This document shows positions 1 through 9,356 of a stretch of DNA of 35,857 nt, one piece after another. The notes beneath the pieces were generated by a model. It was given only the letters and a program-made list of their open reading frames with translations, searched no databases and was not told the DNA's origin. Origin of the DNA: Planctomycetota bacterium (GTDB lineage Bacteria > Planctomycetota > Phycisphaerae > Phycisphaerales > SM1A02); contig VGYB01000020.1 of NCBI GenBank assembly GCA_016873115.1, positions 1 to 35,857 of the forward strand, written 5' to 3'. A program made the position numbers and the translations under genes. Every line of letters starts with the position of its first letter. The first letter of the stretch is position 1.

Positions 1-1
1 A

Positions 2-2707
2 CCACCAACTGCGCCGACCACGCGCCCCGCCGATCCCTCGCGTGAACCCGCGCAGGAACCAACGAACGAGCCCGATGAACCGTCGGAACCAGCTCAGGAA
101 CCAGCTCAGGAACCAGCTCAGGAACCAACCGGCGAACCCGGCATGGAGCCTGAGCCCGCCATGGACGATCCGGCGGCGCAAGAACCCGCAACCGATGCTC
201 CCGCGGCGAACGATGACGACTCGACCTCCACGCAAGCCAGCGACGGCAGCATGGATCCGATGGATGCCCCGCTGCGCATCTTCCGCTCGGATCGCCGTGC
301 GGACCCGCGCACGGACATGGTGCTCGTGAACTGCTCCGATGTGCAGCTCATGCAGCTCCTGCCGTTCATCGTCGAGACGACGGGCAAGACCGTCATCCCG
401 AAGCTGGCGAGCGTCAAGCAGCAGACCATCACGATCATGAGCGACCGCAAGGTCACCCGGGCGGAAGCACTCGAGATGATCTTCCAGGCGCTGCGACTCA
501 ACGGTGTCGCCGTGGTCGAGACCGAGGACCTCATCATGATCGATGCGCTCGGTGACGAGAACATCCGCTCCTTGCAGCCGGGCCTGATCCTCGGACCGGA
601 CAAGGATGTGACGACCATGGCCGACAGCGGCCAGGTCCTGACGAAGGTGTTCCGCATCCAAAACACGAAGGCCCAGAGCGTGTTCGATCGGATCCAGGGC
701 GGCTTGCCGACCTACGCCAAGGCCGACTTCGACAACAACTCGAACCAGATCATCATCGAGGCCGACGTGGGCACCATCAAGCGGTGCGCCAAGCTCATTG
801 TGCTGCTCGATGTGCCCACCTACCAGGATGTCGTGACGCAGACCTTCCGCTTGCAGTACGCCGATGCCCAGACGATCGCCACGGCGATCACCGACATCTT
901 CAGCAACACGCGCCCCACCGGCGGCGGCGCCCGCGCTGGGGCCGCCCAACGCGCGCCGGGCCGCGGCGGCGCGCCAGCCCAGGGCAATGCGGGCATCGAG
1001 CAGATCGCCGGCACCACCGACAATCTGCTGCTGACGGTGCTTCCTGCCACGAACTCCATCACGATCCGTGCCGAGCCCGACATCGTGGCATCGATCGGTG
1101 ATCTGATTTCCGAGGTGTGGGATGTGAACCCGCAGGCGGGTGGCAGCCTGTTCCGCGTCTACGACCTGGCCTATACCGATCCACTCAAGATGGAGGCGTT
1201 GCTCGAGTCCCTGCTCGAGAATGGCGGCAGCAGCGCGAGCGGCGGGCGGACCGGCGGCGCGCAGGTGCGCCTTGGTGGCGGTGCCGGCGGTGGCGACAGT
1301 GGCGCCACGGTTGCCGTCAGCAACATCTTCAAGATCGATGCGTACCCGGACTCGAACCGGCTGGTCATCATCAGCAAGACACCCGACAACTTCATCTGGC
1401 TTGACCAGATGGTGAAGCTGCTCGACCAACCGCTCAAGGTCGGCATCCCGACCAACGTTCCCCTGAAGTACGCCAACTCGGTCAAGATGGCCGAGATCCT
1501 GAACGCCTTGCTGGCGCAGGCCGGCTCGGGTGCGGAAATCACGCGTGAGGACACCGGCCTGAGCGGCATCAACTTCGAGAGCGCAGGCGGCGGAACCAGT
1601 GAAACCAGCGGTGCAACCAGCGGCGCGACCGGAAATCAGAACACGGTGCAGTTCCCCTGGCAGTCGGGCCGTGGCGCCGGCGGCGAGGACCAGGCCGAAG
1701 TGAGCGCGCTCGTGGGCAAGAGCCGCGTCGTGCCCAACGAAGTGCAGAACTCCCTGCTGGTGCTGGCGCCGCCGGAGATCCAAGAGGCGCTCATTGGCAT
1801 CATCAACGACCTGGACAAGCCCGGCCGACAGGTGATGATCTCGTCGGTGCTGGCGGAAGTCGAGATCGGCGATGACTTCGCGATGGGCATCAAGTTCGGT
1901 CCCGCCGGTCAGGTCGCCCCGCGCAACCCCAACAACGCCGTCAGCATCGGCACCGAAGTGGCGGGTGTGCGCGACACGGACTTCCCCGCCGAGTTCAACG
2001 AGTTCACGTTCGACTTCGGCGTCGACGCGACCGTGGTGCTCCAGTCGCTCGCGCAGGACACGGCCGTGCGGATCCTGCAGCAACCGCGCGTCGTCACGAC
2101 CGACAACAAGGAAGCCAAGTTCTTCAGCGGCCAGGACGTGCCCTTCCAGTCGGGCACGACCAGCGATGCCGCCGGTACCACGGCGAGCTTCGAGCAGATC
2201 GCCGTCGGCATCGGCCTGAATGTGCGGCCGCGCGTGACCAACGAGATGAATGTGGCGATGGAGATCGAGGTGCTCCTCTCCAATGTGAACATCGCGGCTG
2301 CCGGCGTGGGCGACAACCCCACGATCGACCGTCGCCAGACCAACACGGCGGTCACGGTCAAGAACGGCCAGACGATCGTGCTCAGCGGCATCCGCATCGA
2401 GTCGGAGTCGAAGGACAACACGGGCTTCCCCATCCTCAAGGACATCCCGGGCCTGGGCTTCATCTTCGGCAACGTGGACAACTCGAAGGCGCAGCGTGAG
2501 CTGCTGATCTTCGTCACGCCAATCGTCATCGAGAACCCCGACGACTTCAACATGAACTACAACATGAAGGAACTTGAGCGGCTCAAGGAGCTTGAGAAGC
2601 CGCTGCCGAGCAACCCCAAGAAGCTGCTTGAGGACCCAACGGCCAAGCGCCTGCCGAGCGGCGAACTGATGATCCCGGATGCGCCCAAGCCGCCCACGAC
2701 GCCCTGA
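2..2707 (+). CDS. gspD: Type II secretion system secretin (GspD-like), 5' end outside window
   Basis: This is an outer-membrane secretin that forms the multimeric gated channel of a type II secretion or type IV pilus-like system. The frame is open from base 2 and 901 residues are visible, so the start lies upstream; the Met codon at 143 is probably internal. The first ~90 residues are Pro/Glu/Asp-rich with a tetrapeptide EPAQ repeat. Small N-type domains follow at about 310-540, 625-830, 850-1110, 1150-1430 and 1440-1830. Gly-rich linkers interrupt them near 910-1000, 1225-1310 and 1580-1690. The C-terminal secretin domain (about 1830-2560) carries the VPFQSG motif, VGIGLNVRPRV and the signature VLSGI...PILKDIPGLGFIFG. 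It is already longer than most GspD proteins (650-750 residues). A tail of about 50 residues follows the secretin core. Family assignment is firm; the exact secretion system is not. Confidence 0.93.
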   Translation, partial: PPTAPTTRPADPSREPAQEPTNEPDEPSEPAQEPAQEPAQEPTGEPGMEPEPAMDDPAAQEPATDAPAANDDDSTSTQASDGSMDPMDAPLRIFRSDRRADPRTDMVLVNCSDVQLMQLLPFIVETTGKTVIPKLASVKQQTITIMSDRKVTRAEALEMIFQALRLNGVAVVETEDLIMIDALGDENIRSLQPGLILGPDKDVTTMADSGQVLTKVFRIQNTKAQSVFDRIQGGLPTYAKADFDNNSNQIIIEADVGTIKRCAKLIVLLDVPTYQDVVTQTFRLQYADAQTIATAITDIFSNTRPTGGGARAGAAQRAPGRGGAPAQGNAGIEQIAGTTDNLLLTVLPATNSITIRAEPDIVASIGDLISEVWDVNPQAGGSLFRVYDLAYTDPLKMEALLESLLENGGSSASGGRTGGAQVRLGGGAGGGDSGATVAVSNIFKIDAYPDSNRLVIISKTPDNFIWLDQMVKLLDQPLKVGIPTNVPLKYANSVKMAEILNALLAQAGSGAEITREDTGLSGINFESAGGGTSETSGATSGATGNQNTVQFPWQSGRGAGGEDQAEVSALVGKSRVVPNEVQNSLLVLAPPEIQEALIGIINDLDKPGRQVMISSVLAEVEIGDDFAMGIKFGPAGQVAPRNPNNAVSIGTEVAGVRDTDFPAEFNEFTFDFGVDATVVLQSLAQDTAVRILQQPRVVTTDNKEAKFFSGQDVPFQSGTTSDAAGTTASFEQIAVGIGLNVRPRVTNEMNVAMEIEVLLSNVNIAAAGVGDNPTIDRRQTNTAVTVKNGQTIVLSGIRIESESKDNTGFPILKDIPGLGFIFGNVDNSKAQRELLIFVTPIVIENPDDFNMNYNMKELERLKELEKPLPSNPKKLLEDPTAKRLPSGELMIPDAPKPPTTP
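86..127 (+). repeat. 12-bp tandem repeat coding for EPAQ
   Basis: Three perfect copies of GAACCAGCTCAG at 86-97, 98-109 and 110-121 are followed by a half copy. They encode Glu-Pro-Ala-Gln units in the disordered N-terminal extension of the secretin. Copy number could vary between strains. Confidence 0.9.
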
Positions 2708-2726
2708 CGCAAGGCTGCCGACCTCA

Positions 2727-3965
2727 ATGCGCCCTTCCCACATGCGGGAGGTGGGCGACGCGACAAGGGGCTTGGCGGTCACGGGAGTCCGGGCGCGAGC
2801 GTTCGTGGCGATCGGTGTCGTAACGATCGCCGTGCTGTGGATGACGGGCTGCTCGAGCGTGCCGACCGACGCGAGCGTGCGTCCGTCAGCCGAGCAGGAT
2901 CCGAAGCTCGCCTCGGTCGAATTCAGATTGGTCTCGCTGGGCGAGGTCGCCTGGGACGGCTTCACGATGCCCGTGGTCGCGCACGATGGCAGTGCCATCG
3001 CGGTGCAGCTTGACAGCGTGCCGGACTGGGCGACCAGGTTGGGCACCACGGATGCACCCAAGCGAAACGCCGGGATCGTCACCATCCATCCCATCGAACC
3101 AGATGGTCTCGGTGTGCCCCGCTCGATGGGGCCTGATCTCCTCCTGGGGCGTTCATGGATCGATGGTGATGGTGGAGGGGCCCTTGTTGAGGAGCCGCAG
3201 CCCGGCGGTGCACGACGGCTCGGCGTACTGTCGCTGGCCGACGGCACGGTGCAGTGGTTGCTTGAGGATGGCGCCACCAATGCCGGAGCGTGGATCGCAT
3301 GCCGAAACGACCGGATCCTGATGACCTGGTGCAGGCGAGCGCACGGTTCGCGCGCGTGGAGCGTGGAGCAAGCGGCGTTCGAGCGTACGCGCGGCGCGTG
3401 GGTTCCCTGTGCCGATGGTGCGGGTCCGGCGATCGCACCGGTGGAGGGCGTGGAGTGGAGCGGGCCATGCCTCGTCGACGGCGTGCTCACGGTGATCCAA
3501 GTGCGTGATGGCGTGCTCCGAGCCATGGCATTCGACGCTTCACCCGCCCGCAGCGAGCCCGCACCCCTGCAGGGTGCCGTGCTGTCGATGCGAGGAACCC
3601 GCGAGATGGCGTGGCAATGCGTGAGCGCACTCGGCCCCACATGCACGACGGGCTCGACCGTGCTGCTGTACCACCCGAGGTTCAGCCGCTTGGCGGCATG
3701 GAGCCCTTGGAGTGAGGCAGCGCCGACCCTCCTGCCGGAGGGCACCACCGGCATGCTGGGCTGTGGACGCCACTGCCTCTGGTCCTCAGGTGACCGGGTC
3801 TGGGCGTGCTTGGGCCCGGCACCCGACCCGGCGCGGCGGGTACTCGTCGCCGAGGGCACATGGATCCTGCTTGGGGCACACGGCGAGTCGGCGCTGCTCG
3901 CACGGCCTCGCGGCCGCTCGCTCCGGATCTACCGCATGACCTTCGCTCCCCCGGGGAGCAACTGA
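2727..3965 (+). CDS. Putative lipoprotein of unknown function
   Basis: The protein has about 412 residues and follows the secretin gene by 19 nt, so it is probably co-transcribed. An N-terminal hydrophobic segment (about residues 24-40) ends in MTGC, a plausible lipobox with the lipidated Cys at position 42. The rest is rich in short beta-strand-like stretches with paired Gly/Asp and Trp residues, which suggests a beta-propeller or similar all-beta fold. I recognise no named family. The start is uncertain: ATG codons at 2679 (overlapping the secretin), 2727 and 2742 are all possible. I chose 2727 because AAGG lies about 12 nt upstream and it leaves a normal signal peptide. A link to secretion is suggested only by position. 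Confidence 0.72.
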   Translation: MRPSHMREVGDATRGLAVTGVRARAFVAIGVVTIAVLWMTGCSSVPTDASVRPSAEQDPKLASVEFRLVSLGEVAWDGFTMPVVAHDGSAIAVQLDSVPDWATRLGTTDAPKRNAGIVTIHPIEPDGLGVPRSMGPDLLLGRSWIDGDGGGALVEEPQPGGARRLGVLSLADGTVQWLLEDGATNAGAWIACRNDRILMTWCRRAHGSRAWSVEQAAFERTRGAWVPCADGAGPAIAPVEGVEWSGPCLVDGVLTVIQVRDGVLRAMAFDASPARSEPAPLQGAVLSMRGTREMAWQCVSALGPTCTTGSTVLLYHPRFSRLAAWSPWSEAAPTLLPEGTTGMLGCGRHCLWSSGDRVWACLGPAPDPARRVLVAEGTWILLGAHGESALLARPRGRSLRIYRMTFAPPGSN

Positions 3966-4008
3966 GGGGCGACCTGCGCGGGATCCAGCCCGCTGGCTGA
4001 AGAACCCA

Positions 4009-4042
4009 CCAAACGAACAAGGGCCGGCGCTTGGCCGGCCCT
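4009..4042 (-). terminator. Rho-independent terminator of the polyaspartate gene
   Basis: The 8-bp stem AGGGCCGG/CCGGCCCT (4020-4027 with 4035-4042) has a 7-nt loop. On the minus strand it is followed by TTGTTCGTTT, a T-rich tail. It lies 29 nt past the stop codon of the minus-strand gene ending at 4071. The hairpin could also stop transcription from the plus-strand lipoprotein gene ending at 3965, but its tail on that strand is not T-rich. Confidence 0.75.
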
Positions 4043-4070
4043 TCGGGTCCGTGGCTGGGTTCACTGAGGC

Positions 4071-4664
<594 letters not shown>

Positions 4665-4708
4665 GGGTCCTCCGATGGGCGGGACTATCGTGGGATCGGC
4701 ATGGTCTG

Positions 4709-7700
4709 TCAACTCGGCCCAACCGGGATGGCGATGCACTGGTCCTCGCCGAACTGCAGGATCCATCCATCGAGCAGCATGGCTCGCTGCCAGCCAACCG
4801 GAACCATGAGCCGTGCGACGCTGCATACCTGACGCAGCCCCTGTGCGGCATCGAGCAGCATGAAGGTCGAACCGCCTTGGATTGCCGGCAATTCTGGCAT
4901 CTCGAGCACCTGCACGATCACGCCACCCTCACAGGCGATGGCCATCAGCGGCGTGGCGGATGGTGCCACCTGCGCACTGCCGGTGATGCGTCCGCTCGCC
5001 TGGGCGAGGGCCACGCGATCACCCTTGGCGAAGAGCAGCCCATCATCGAGTTCGAGCAACGGGCTCCAGCCTCCGGCGGTCCCCTCGTCCCAGTCGAGTG
5101 CAGCGCTCGATCCATCATCCAGGTCGAGTCGAAACGAACCATCGGTCGGCTGGCCAAGGAACATGGCTTCGTGCAGGACGACCGCGGGCATCCGGCGCGT
5201 GGCGCCCGGCGGACTCATGCGCTCCCACAGGATGCGCGGTCCCGCCTCGGTGTCCTCGACGAGCGCGCTGGAGAGTCCCCGCGTGACCACGAAGCCACAC
5301 AGCGTGGACTCGACTGCTTCGACCGAAGCGAGGCCCTCCAGATAGACCTGGCCGCGCTCCTGACCGGACGCCGAGGAGACGAGCGTGAGCGCGGGATCGG
5401 AACTCAGCGAGGTGCCAACGAGCGCCACACCACCCATCGCCGCCTTCGCGCGCTCGACGATCGGCAGTGAGCGTCCGCTGGTCCAGCGCACGCGACCATC
5501 GGCATCGATCCGTACGCAGCTGCCATCGCCGCGGACGGCGACGGTTCCATCACCGAGCGGGAGCGCAGCGAACTGACCGCGCCGAGAGAGCACATTCTCG
5601 TCGTCGCGCCAGCCCGCGATCGGCTGCACGGGCCCAAGAAGCTGGCCGAGATCCTCGATCGACCACATCACCGCACCGGTTGCGGGATCCAGCCCACGGA
5701 GCCGGCCCGGAAGGGTCAGGGTGCGCTCGAGCACCATCATGTTCGGCAGCACGCGCACGATGCTTGGCGAGGGGTCTTCGATCTCGATGGCCCACTCGGG
5801 CGCGAGCGTGGATCCCTTGATCCCCACGAGCTGCTGGTTCACGACCAGGACGCCATGGTCCGGCGTGGACTGCTGCCGCGCGAAGGCATCGAGCGTCGGC
5901 AGGCTCGCGGAGAACTGGATCGCCCGTTGCCCCTTGCGCGGCGTAGGGCCCGCACGGGCCAGGCGCGGCGTGACCACCCAGGGGTGGGCGGCGGACAGCG
6001 CCGTGAAGGCCGCGGCCGACGGAGCCACCCGCTGCAGACGACGAAGCGTCTTCACGGCGAGAAGGTCGCCGACACCAGCATCGATCACGCGCGTGATGAC
6101 TCGATCAAGCAGCGGCGCATCGACAGGCAGTCCGGCATCGGTACGCTCAAGCGCGATGAGTGCCGCACGCTGGGCACAGCGGTTCGCGTCGTCGAGGCGG
6201 CCGTCCGCCCGGGCGCGATCGCTCGATTCGACCAGGATCCGGATCGAGGCCACCGTGCCGCGCCAGGCGCGCGAGATGGCTTCTGCTGAAGCACTTGCTC
6301 GTTGGCGCACCGCTTCGTCGGCAGCCTGCTCGATGGAGTTGCTCGAGGCCGCGCGGGCACGCACGACCAAGCGCTGCATGGCCATCGAGAGCACCTGGCT
6401 CGTGCGTACACGCGCGCCACCATGCTCGACGAGCGGATCGCCGTCGAGGGGAGGCACGGCATCGGCGATCGTCCGGGCGGCATCGGCCCACTCCGATCGT
6501 GAGGCGTGTCGATCTGCGAGTGCCAAGGCCACCCGCAGCGACTGCGATGGCAGCAAAGCCGACTGACGAAGCACTTCGATGGCATCGGTGCCCGTGGAGC
6601 CGCTTCGGACGAGCGCAAGCAGCACTTCGACGACCCGCGCACGCGCGGCGGCGTCGTGGTCATCGGATGCCCCTGCCGCAAGCCGTGCCAGCGCACGACG
6701 GGCCATGTCAAGTGCTCGGGCGGTGTCGCCTTGTGCCAACGCCGACTCTGCGAGAGCGATGTCGGCATCACTGGCCGTGCCACGGTCCACCAGGGCCATG
6801 AGGTCCGCCACGATTCGCTCACCGCGTCCCCAGACCTCCAGATTCATCTCGGACGCGACCGCCACACGGTCGTCACCCACGCCGATCAAGCCGCCGCGCC
6901 GGACGGGCATCGAGCCGATCGCCGCACCGGAAGCCAGATCGTGCACATCGACTCGCGTGGCCCGCGGCAGGACGATGACGGCTTGACGACCCGATCGTGC
7001 CAGGACCGCACGACCGACCAAGGGCTCCGTATCGAGCGCAGGAAGTTGCCATCGCCGTGCCACGGGATCGGCTGTGGATACGGCCGAGAGCGCGCCGCTC
7101 GAGGCCACGCCGACGATGGTTCCCGATGTACCCACGAGGTACTGCGCAGCACCCAGCGGCTCTCCCTGCCCAAGTGCCTGGGCCGTGACCACTGCCCCAT
7201 CCGCAAGCGAGCGCCGCATGACCATGCGCGCATCTGCGTGCAGGAACCAGGCCGTGTCGCCATCAAGCACCGGTGCCAGAGCTTCCCACGCCTCATGCAA
7301 GGGCTGCTGTCGCGTCCGTGCGAGTTCATCGCGTGCGATCCAACGCACCGCACCAGTTGGTGCCTCGACGCATGCTGCGGTCCCGACCATCGTGCCCACG
7401 AGCACGAAGCCACCATGCGCGACCGCCGCCATGCCTCCACGGATCGTCGTCACATTGCCGAACTCAGGAAGCAGTCCAATCGCCGCTCCGAGCGGAACAG
7501 CCCATCGCGTGGTGCCATCCTCGGCATCGAGCCCGACGAGCCAGCAGGCGAGTTCAAGACGGCCGTTCTGCCGCAGGCACGGCACAGCAAGGACATCGCC
7601 GACCGGCGCGAGCGAACCTGCGACGCGCAGTTCGCCGGGCAAGAAGCCATCCGGCTCCTCCAGCGAACGCTGCCAGAGCACACGGCCGTCACTGCGGCGC

Positions 7701-8782
7701 ACGGCCACAACGCGCGAGGCCACCGCTCCGCCGGGCTCGCTGATCGAGACAGCCGCATGGACCCGCTCTGCGTCGACCGAGCAGGGCATGAGCATCGTGT
7801 CGCTTCCCCTGAGTGCTTGGTCGATCGCAATCATCGCCTGCCAACGCAGGGAGCGGGTGAAGAGATCGAAACAGGACACCGTCCGGCCATCGGCGAGGAT
7901 GACCTCGCCACGGTCGATGATCGGCACCATGGTGTTCAGCCGACTGCGTGCACCACGGGCCGTGTCGTCGCGACCCATCATCTCGTCCACCTGCACCATG
8001 CCACGATTGCGGATCGATGCCGCTGACCAGGACAGCGGCACCGACCAGGCTTCCGTCCATGGCATCATCGGGACCTGAGCGTCGACATCCGGGGCGACAT
8101 CGCCGAGCACTGCCCGCTGTGCGCGCTGGGTCGGTTCACCCATGGCACGAATCTGCTCGACGAGCGACGGCGCGACGCCCGGCACGGCAGCGAGTTCCGT
8201 ACCGGAAGCCCTCCATGCCGCTCGGTCTCCCGCCGCCCATGCCGCCAAGGCCTCGAGCGCCAGGCGCGGTGCAGGGTCGAGTGCTGCTGAAGGATGCGTC
8301 TGAGCGCGCCGCAACCAGGCCGTGGCTTGGTCGACCCGAGCATCCTGCAGGGCGCGGCCTGCAAGCCGCAGCATCGCCTGGAGCCCCGCATCGGTTGCAG
8401 CAAAGCGCGTGGCGACTTCGACCAGCCGCCCCTGGGCCAGCCACTCCCGCGCCTGCGTGCTCACCTCGTTGCGGTAGCGCTCGAGCACGGTCGGGTGGGC
8501 CGCCAGCAGTGCCGCGACCTGATCGGCCACGCCTTGGTAGACGCCAGGCTGCTTGGTCTCCACGAGCCTGTCGGCGAGGTCGCGCAGGAGTTCTGCGGCC
8601 AGTCGAGCGCTCTCGCCGGGGTTGGTCGCGGCCTGTTCATCCGCACGAAGGATGAACTCGGCAGCCGTCGGCGAATTGGCCACTGTGGGCATGATCGCTG
8701 ACTGTTGCGCATTCGCGCCAGGACCAGCCAAGGCAGCCAGGGCGCAGCACGCAGCAAGAATCAACGCGGGTCCACGCGGCAT
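4709..8782 (-). CDS. Large secreted protein with two PQQ-like beta-propellers and helical repeats
   Basis: The protein has 1357 residues. The start at 8782 gives a classic Sec signal peptide (MPRGPALILAACCALAALAG, likely cleaved after ANA), and a TANNNT box lies just upstream. The mature protein has a helical, TPR-like part (about 30-240). A first propeller of PQQ/BamB type follows (about 245-650), with repeats such as GRVLWQRSL and GTTRWAVPL, which match the AxDGxxxW style of PQQ repeats. A second helical repeat region spans about 660-950, and a second propeller runs to the C-terminus (about 950-1345). No haem-binding CxxCH motif is visible, so cofactor binding is not supported and a scaffold or binding role is more likely. 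It is divergent from the lipoprotein at 8834 and probably co-transcribed with the polyaspartate gene. Confidence 0.85.
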   Translation of the reverse strand: MPRGPALILAACCALAALAGPGANAQQSAIMPTVANSPTAAEFILRADEQAATNPGESARLAAELLRDLADRLVETKQPGVYQGVADQVAALLAAHPTVLERYRNEVSTQAREWLAQGRLVEVATRFAATDAGLQAMLRLAGRALQDARVDQATAWLRRAQTHPSAALDPAPRLALEALAAWAAGDRAAWRASGTELAAVPGVAPSLVEQIRAMGEPTQRAQRAVLGDVAPDVDAQVPMMPWTEAWSVPLSWSAASIRNRGMVQVDEMMGRDDTARGARSRLNTMVPIIDRGEVILADGRTVSCFDLFTRSLRWQAMIAIDQALRGSDTMLMPCSVDAERVHAAVSISEPGGAVASRVVAVRRSDGRVLWQRSLEEPDGFLPGELRVAGSLAPVGDVLAVPCLRQNGRLELACWLVGLDAEDGTTRWAVPLGAAIGLLPEFGNVTTIRGGMAAVAHGGFVLVGTMVGTAACVEAPTGAVRWIARDELARTRQQPLHEAWEALAPVLDGDTAWFLHADARMVMRRSLADGAVVTAQALGQGEPLGAAQYLVGTSGTIVGVASSGALSAVSTADPVARRWQLPALDTEPLVGRAVLARSGRQAVIVLPRATRVDVHDLASGAAIGSMPVRRGGLIGVGDDRVAVASEMNLEVWGRGERIVADLMALVDRGTASDADIALAESALAQGDTARALDMARRALARLAAGASDDHDAAARARVVEVLLALVRSGSTGTDAIEVLRQSALLPSQSLRVALALADRHASRSEWADAARTIADAVPPLDGDPLVEHGGARVRTSQVLSMAMQRLVVRARAASSNSIEQAADEAVRQRASASAEAISRAWRGTVASIRILVESSDRARADGRLDDANRCAQRAALIALERTDAGLPVDAPLLDRVITRVIDAGVGDLLAVKTLRRLQRVAPSAAAFTALSAAHPWVVTPRLARAGPTPRKGQRAIQFSASLPTLDAFARQQSTPDHGVLVVNQQLVGIKGSTLAPEWAIEIEDPSPSIVRVLPNMMVLERTLTLPGRLRGLDPATGAVMWSIEDLGQLLGPVQPIAGWRDDENVLSRRGQFAALPLGDGTVAVRGDGSCVRIDADGRVRWTSGRSLPIVERAKAAMGGVALVGTSLSSDPALTLVSSASGQERGQVYLEGLASVEAVESTLCGFVVTRGLSSALVEDTEAGPRILWERMSPPGATRRMPAVVLHEAMFLGQPTDGSFRLDLDDGSSAALDWDEGTAGGWSPLLELDDGLLFAKGDRVALAQASGRITGSAQVAPSATPLMAIACEGGVIVQVLEMPELPAIQGGSTFMLLDAAQGLRQVCSVARLMVPVGWQRAMLLDGWILQFGEDQCIAIPVGPS

Positions 8783-8788
8783 GGGGCG

Positions 8789-8794
8789 ATGGTA
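8789..8794 (-). promoter_or_regulatory. TANNNT box before the propeller gene
   Basis: TACCAT on the minus strand ends 6 nt before the ATG at 8782. This is -10-like spacing that would place the transcript start at or next to the start codon. No consensus -35 is seen. Confidence 0.55.
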
Positions 8795-8820
8795 CGCCCC
8801 GTGCGACCGTCCGCCGCGTG

Positions 8821-8826
8821 TAGAGT
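8821..8826 (+). promoter_or_regulatory. TANNNT box before the LEA14-like lipoprotein gene
   Basis: TAGAGT is followed by 7 nt and the ATG at 8834. The same TAGAGT hexamer precedes the phosphohexomutase gene. No Shine-Dalgarno sequence fits between the box and the start. Confidence 0.6.
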
Positions 8827-8833
8827 CCCCCGC

Positions 8834-9310
8834 ATGCGAGTGACCGTCCACCATGCCTTGGTCGTTCCCGCGCTCCTGGCAGCCTGCGGGACAGCACCCA
8901 AGGTCAAGGTCATCGAGGCTGTCCCGGTGGCCACGATTGGTGCGCAACAGGAGTGGGCGCTCGTCGTGCAGGTGCACAATCCGAATGCCACACAGCTTGT
9001 TCTGGACAACTGGGTGTTCAATGCCGATGGCCGCCGGATCGAGTGGGTCGCCACTCGGACCGTGCCACCACGCGAGACGGTCCAGGAGTCGCTGCCGGTC
9101 GTGCTGCCGGCGTCGGTCGGCGCGTGGACGGTGAGCGGCGAACTCTTCTATGTCGCGCCCGGCCGCCTGAACGACATTCTCTTCGACTCAGGCTTCAGTC
9201 GTCCCAGCGTGCCGTTCGCAGGGGAACCAGCGATCAAGGCCGCTGGCTCCGCCCCGACGCCGACTGCGGTTGACGGCACGATGCCCGACCTCAAGCCGCC
9301 TGTGCGCTGA
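8834..9310 (+). CDS. Small lipoprotein with LEA14/WHy-like domain
   Basis: The protein has 158 residues. The N-terminus MRVTVHHALVVPALLAACG is a lipoprotein signal peptide with lipobox LAAC and Cys18 as the lipidation site. The rest is predicted beta-sandwich. The stretch EWALVVQVHNPNATQLVLDNW resembles the LEA14 or WHy (water stress and hypersensitive response) domain, in which an Asn-Pro-Asn turn follows a strand and is followed by a hydrophobic strand. That family match is by eye only. The start at 8834 is preferred over longer upstream Met codons because of the lipobox and the TAGAGT box. Function is unknown; such proteins usually sit at the cell envelope. Confidence 0.75.
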   Translation: MRVTVHHALVVPALLAACGTAPKVKVIEAVPVATIGAQQEWALVVQVHNPNATQLVLDNWVFNADGRRIEWVATRTVPPRETVQESLPVVLPASVGAWTVSGELFYVAPGRLNDILFDSGFSRPSVPFAGEPAIKAAGSAPTPTAVDGTMPDLKPPVR

Positions 9311-9325
9311 ACACTCGCTCGTATC

Positions 9326-9341
9326 GCGCGATCGCTCGCGC
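9326..9341. terminator. Possible bidirectional hairpin between convergent genes
   Basis: GCGCGA, loop TCGC, TCGCGC forms a 6-bp GC-rich stem in the 46-nt gap between the convergent lipoprotein and ppk1 genes. No T-rich tail follows on either strand, so it is at best a weak or factor-assisted terminator. Confidence 0.3.
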
Positions 9342-9356
9342 GCACTGAGCAGTCAC

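Noticed and set aside
4709-8782. PQQ-dependent dehydrogenase
   Set aside because: Propeller repeats resemble PQQ/BamB type, but no cofactor-binding Cys-Cys, catalytic Asp or haem motif could be identified.
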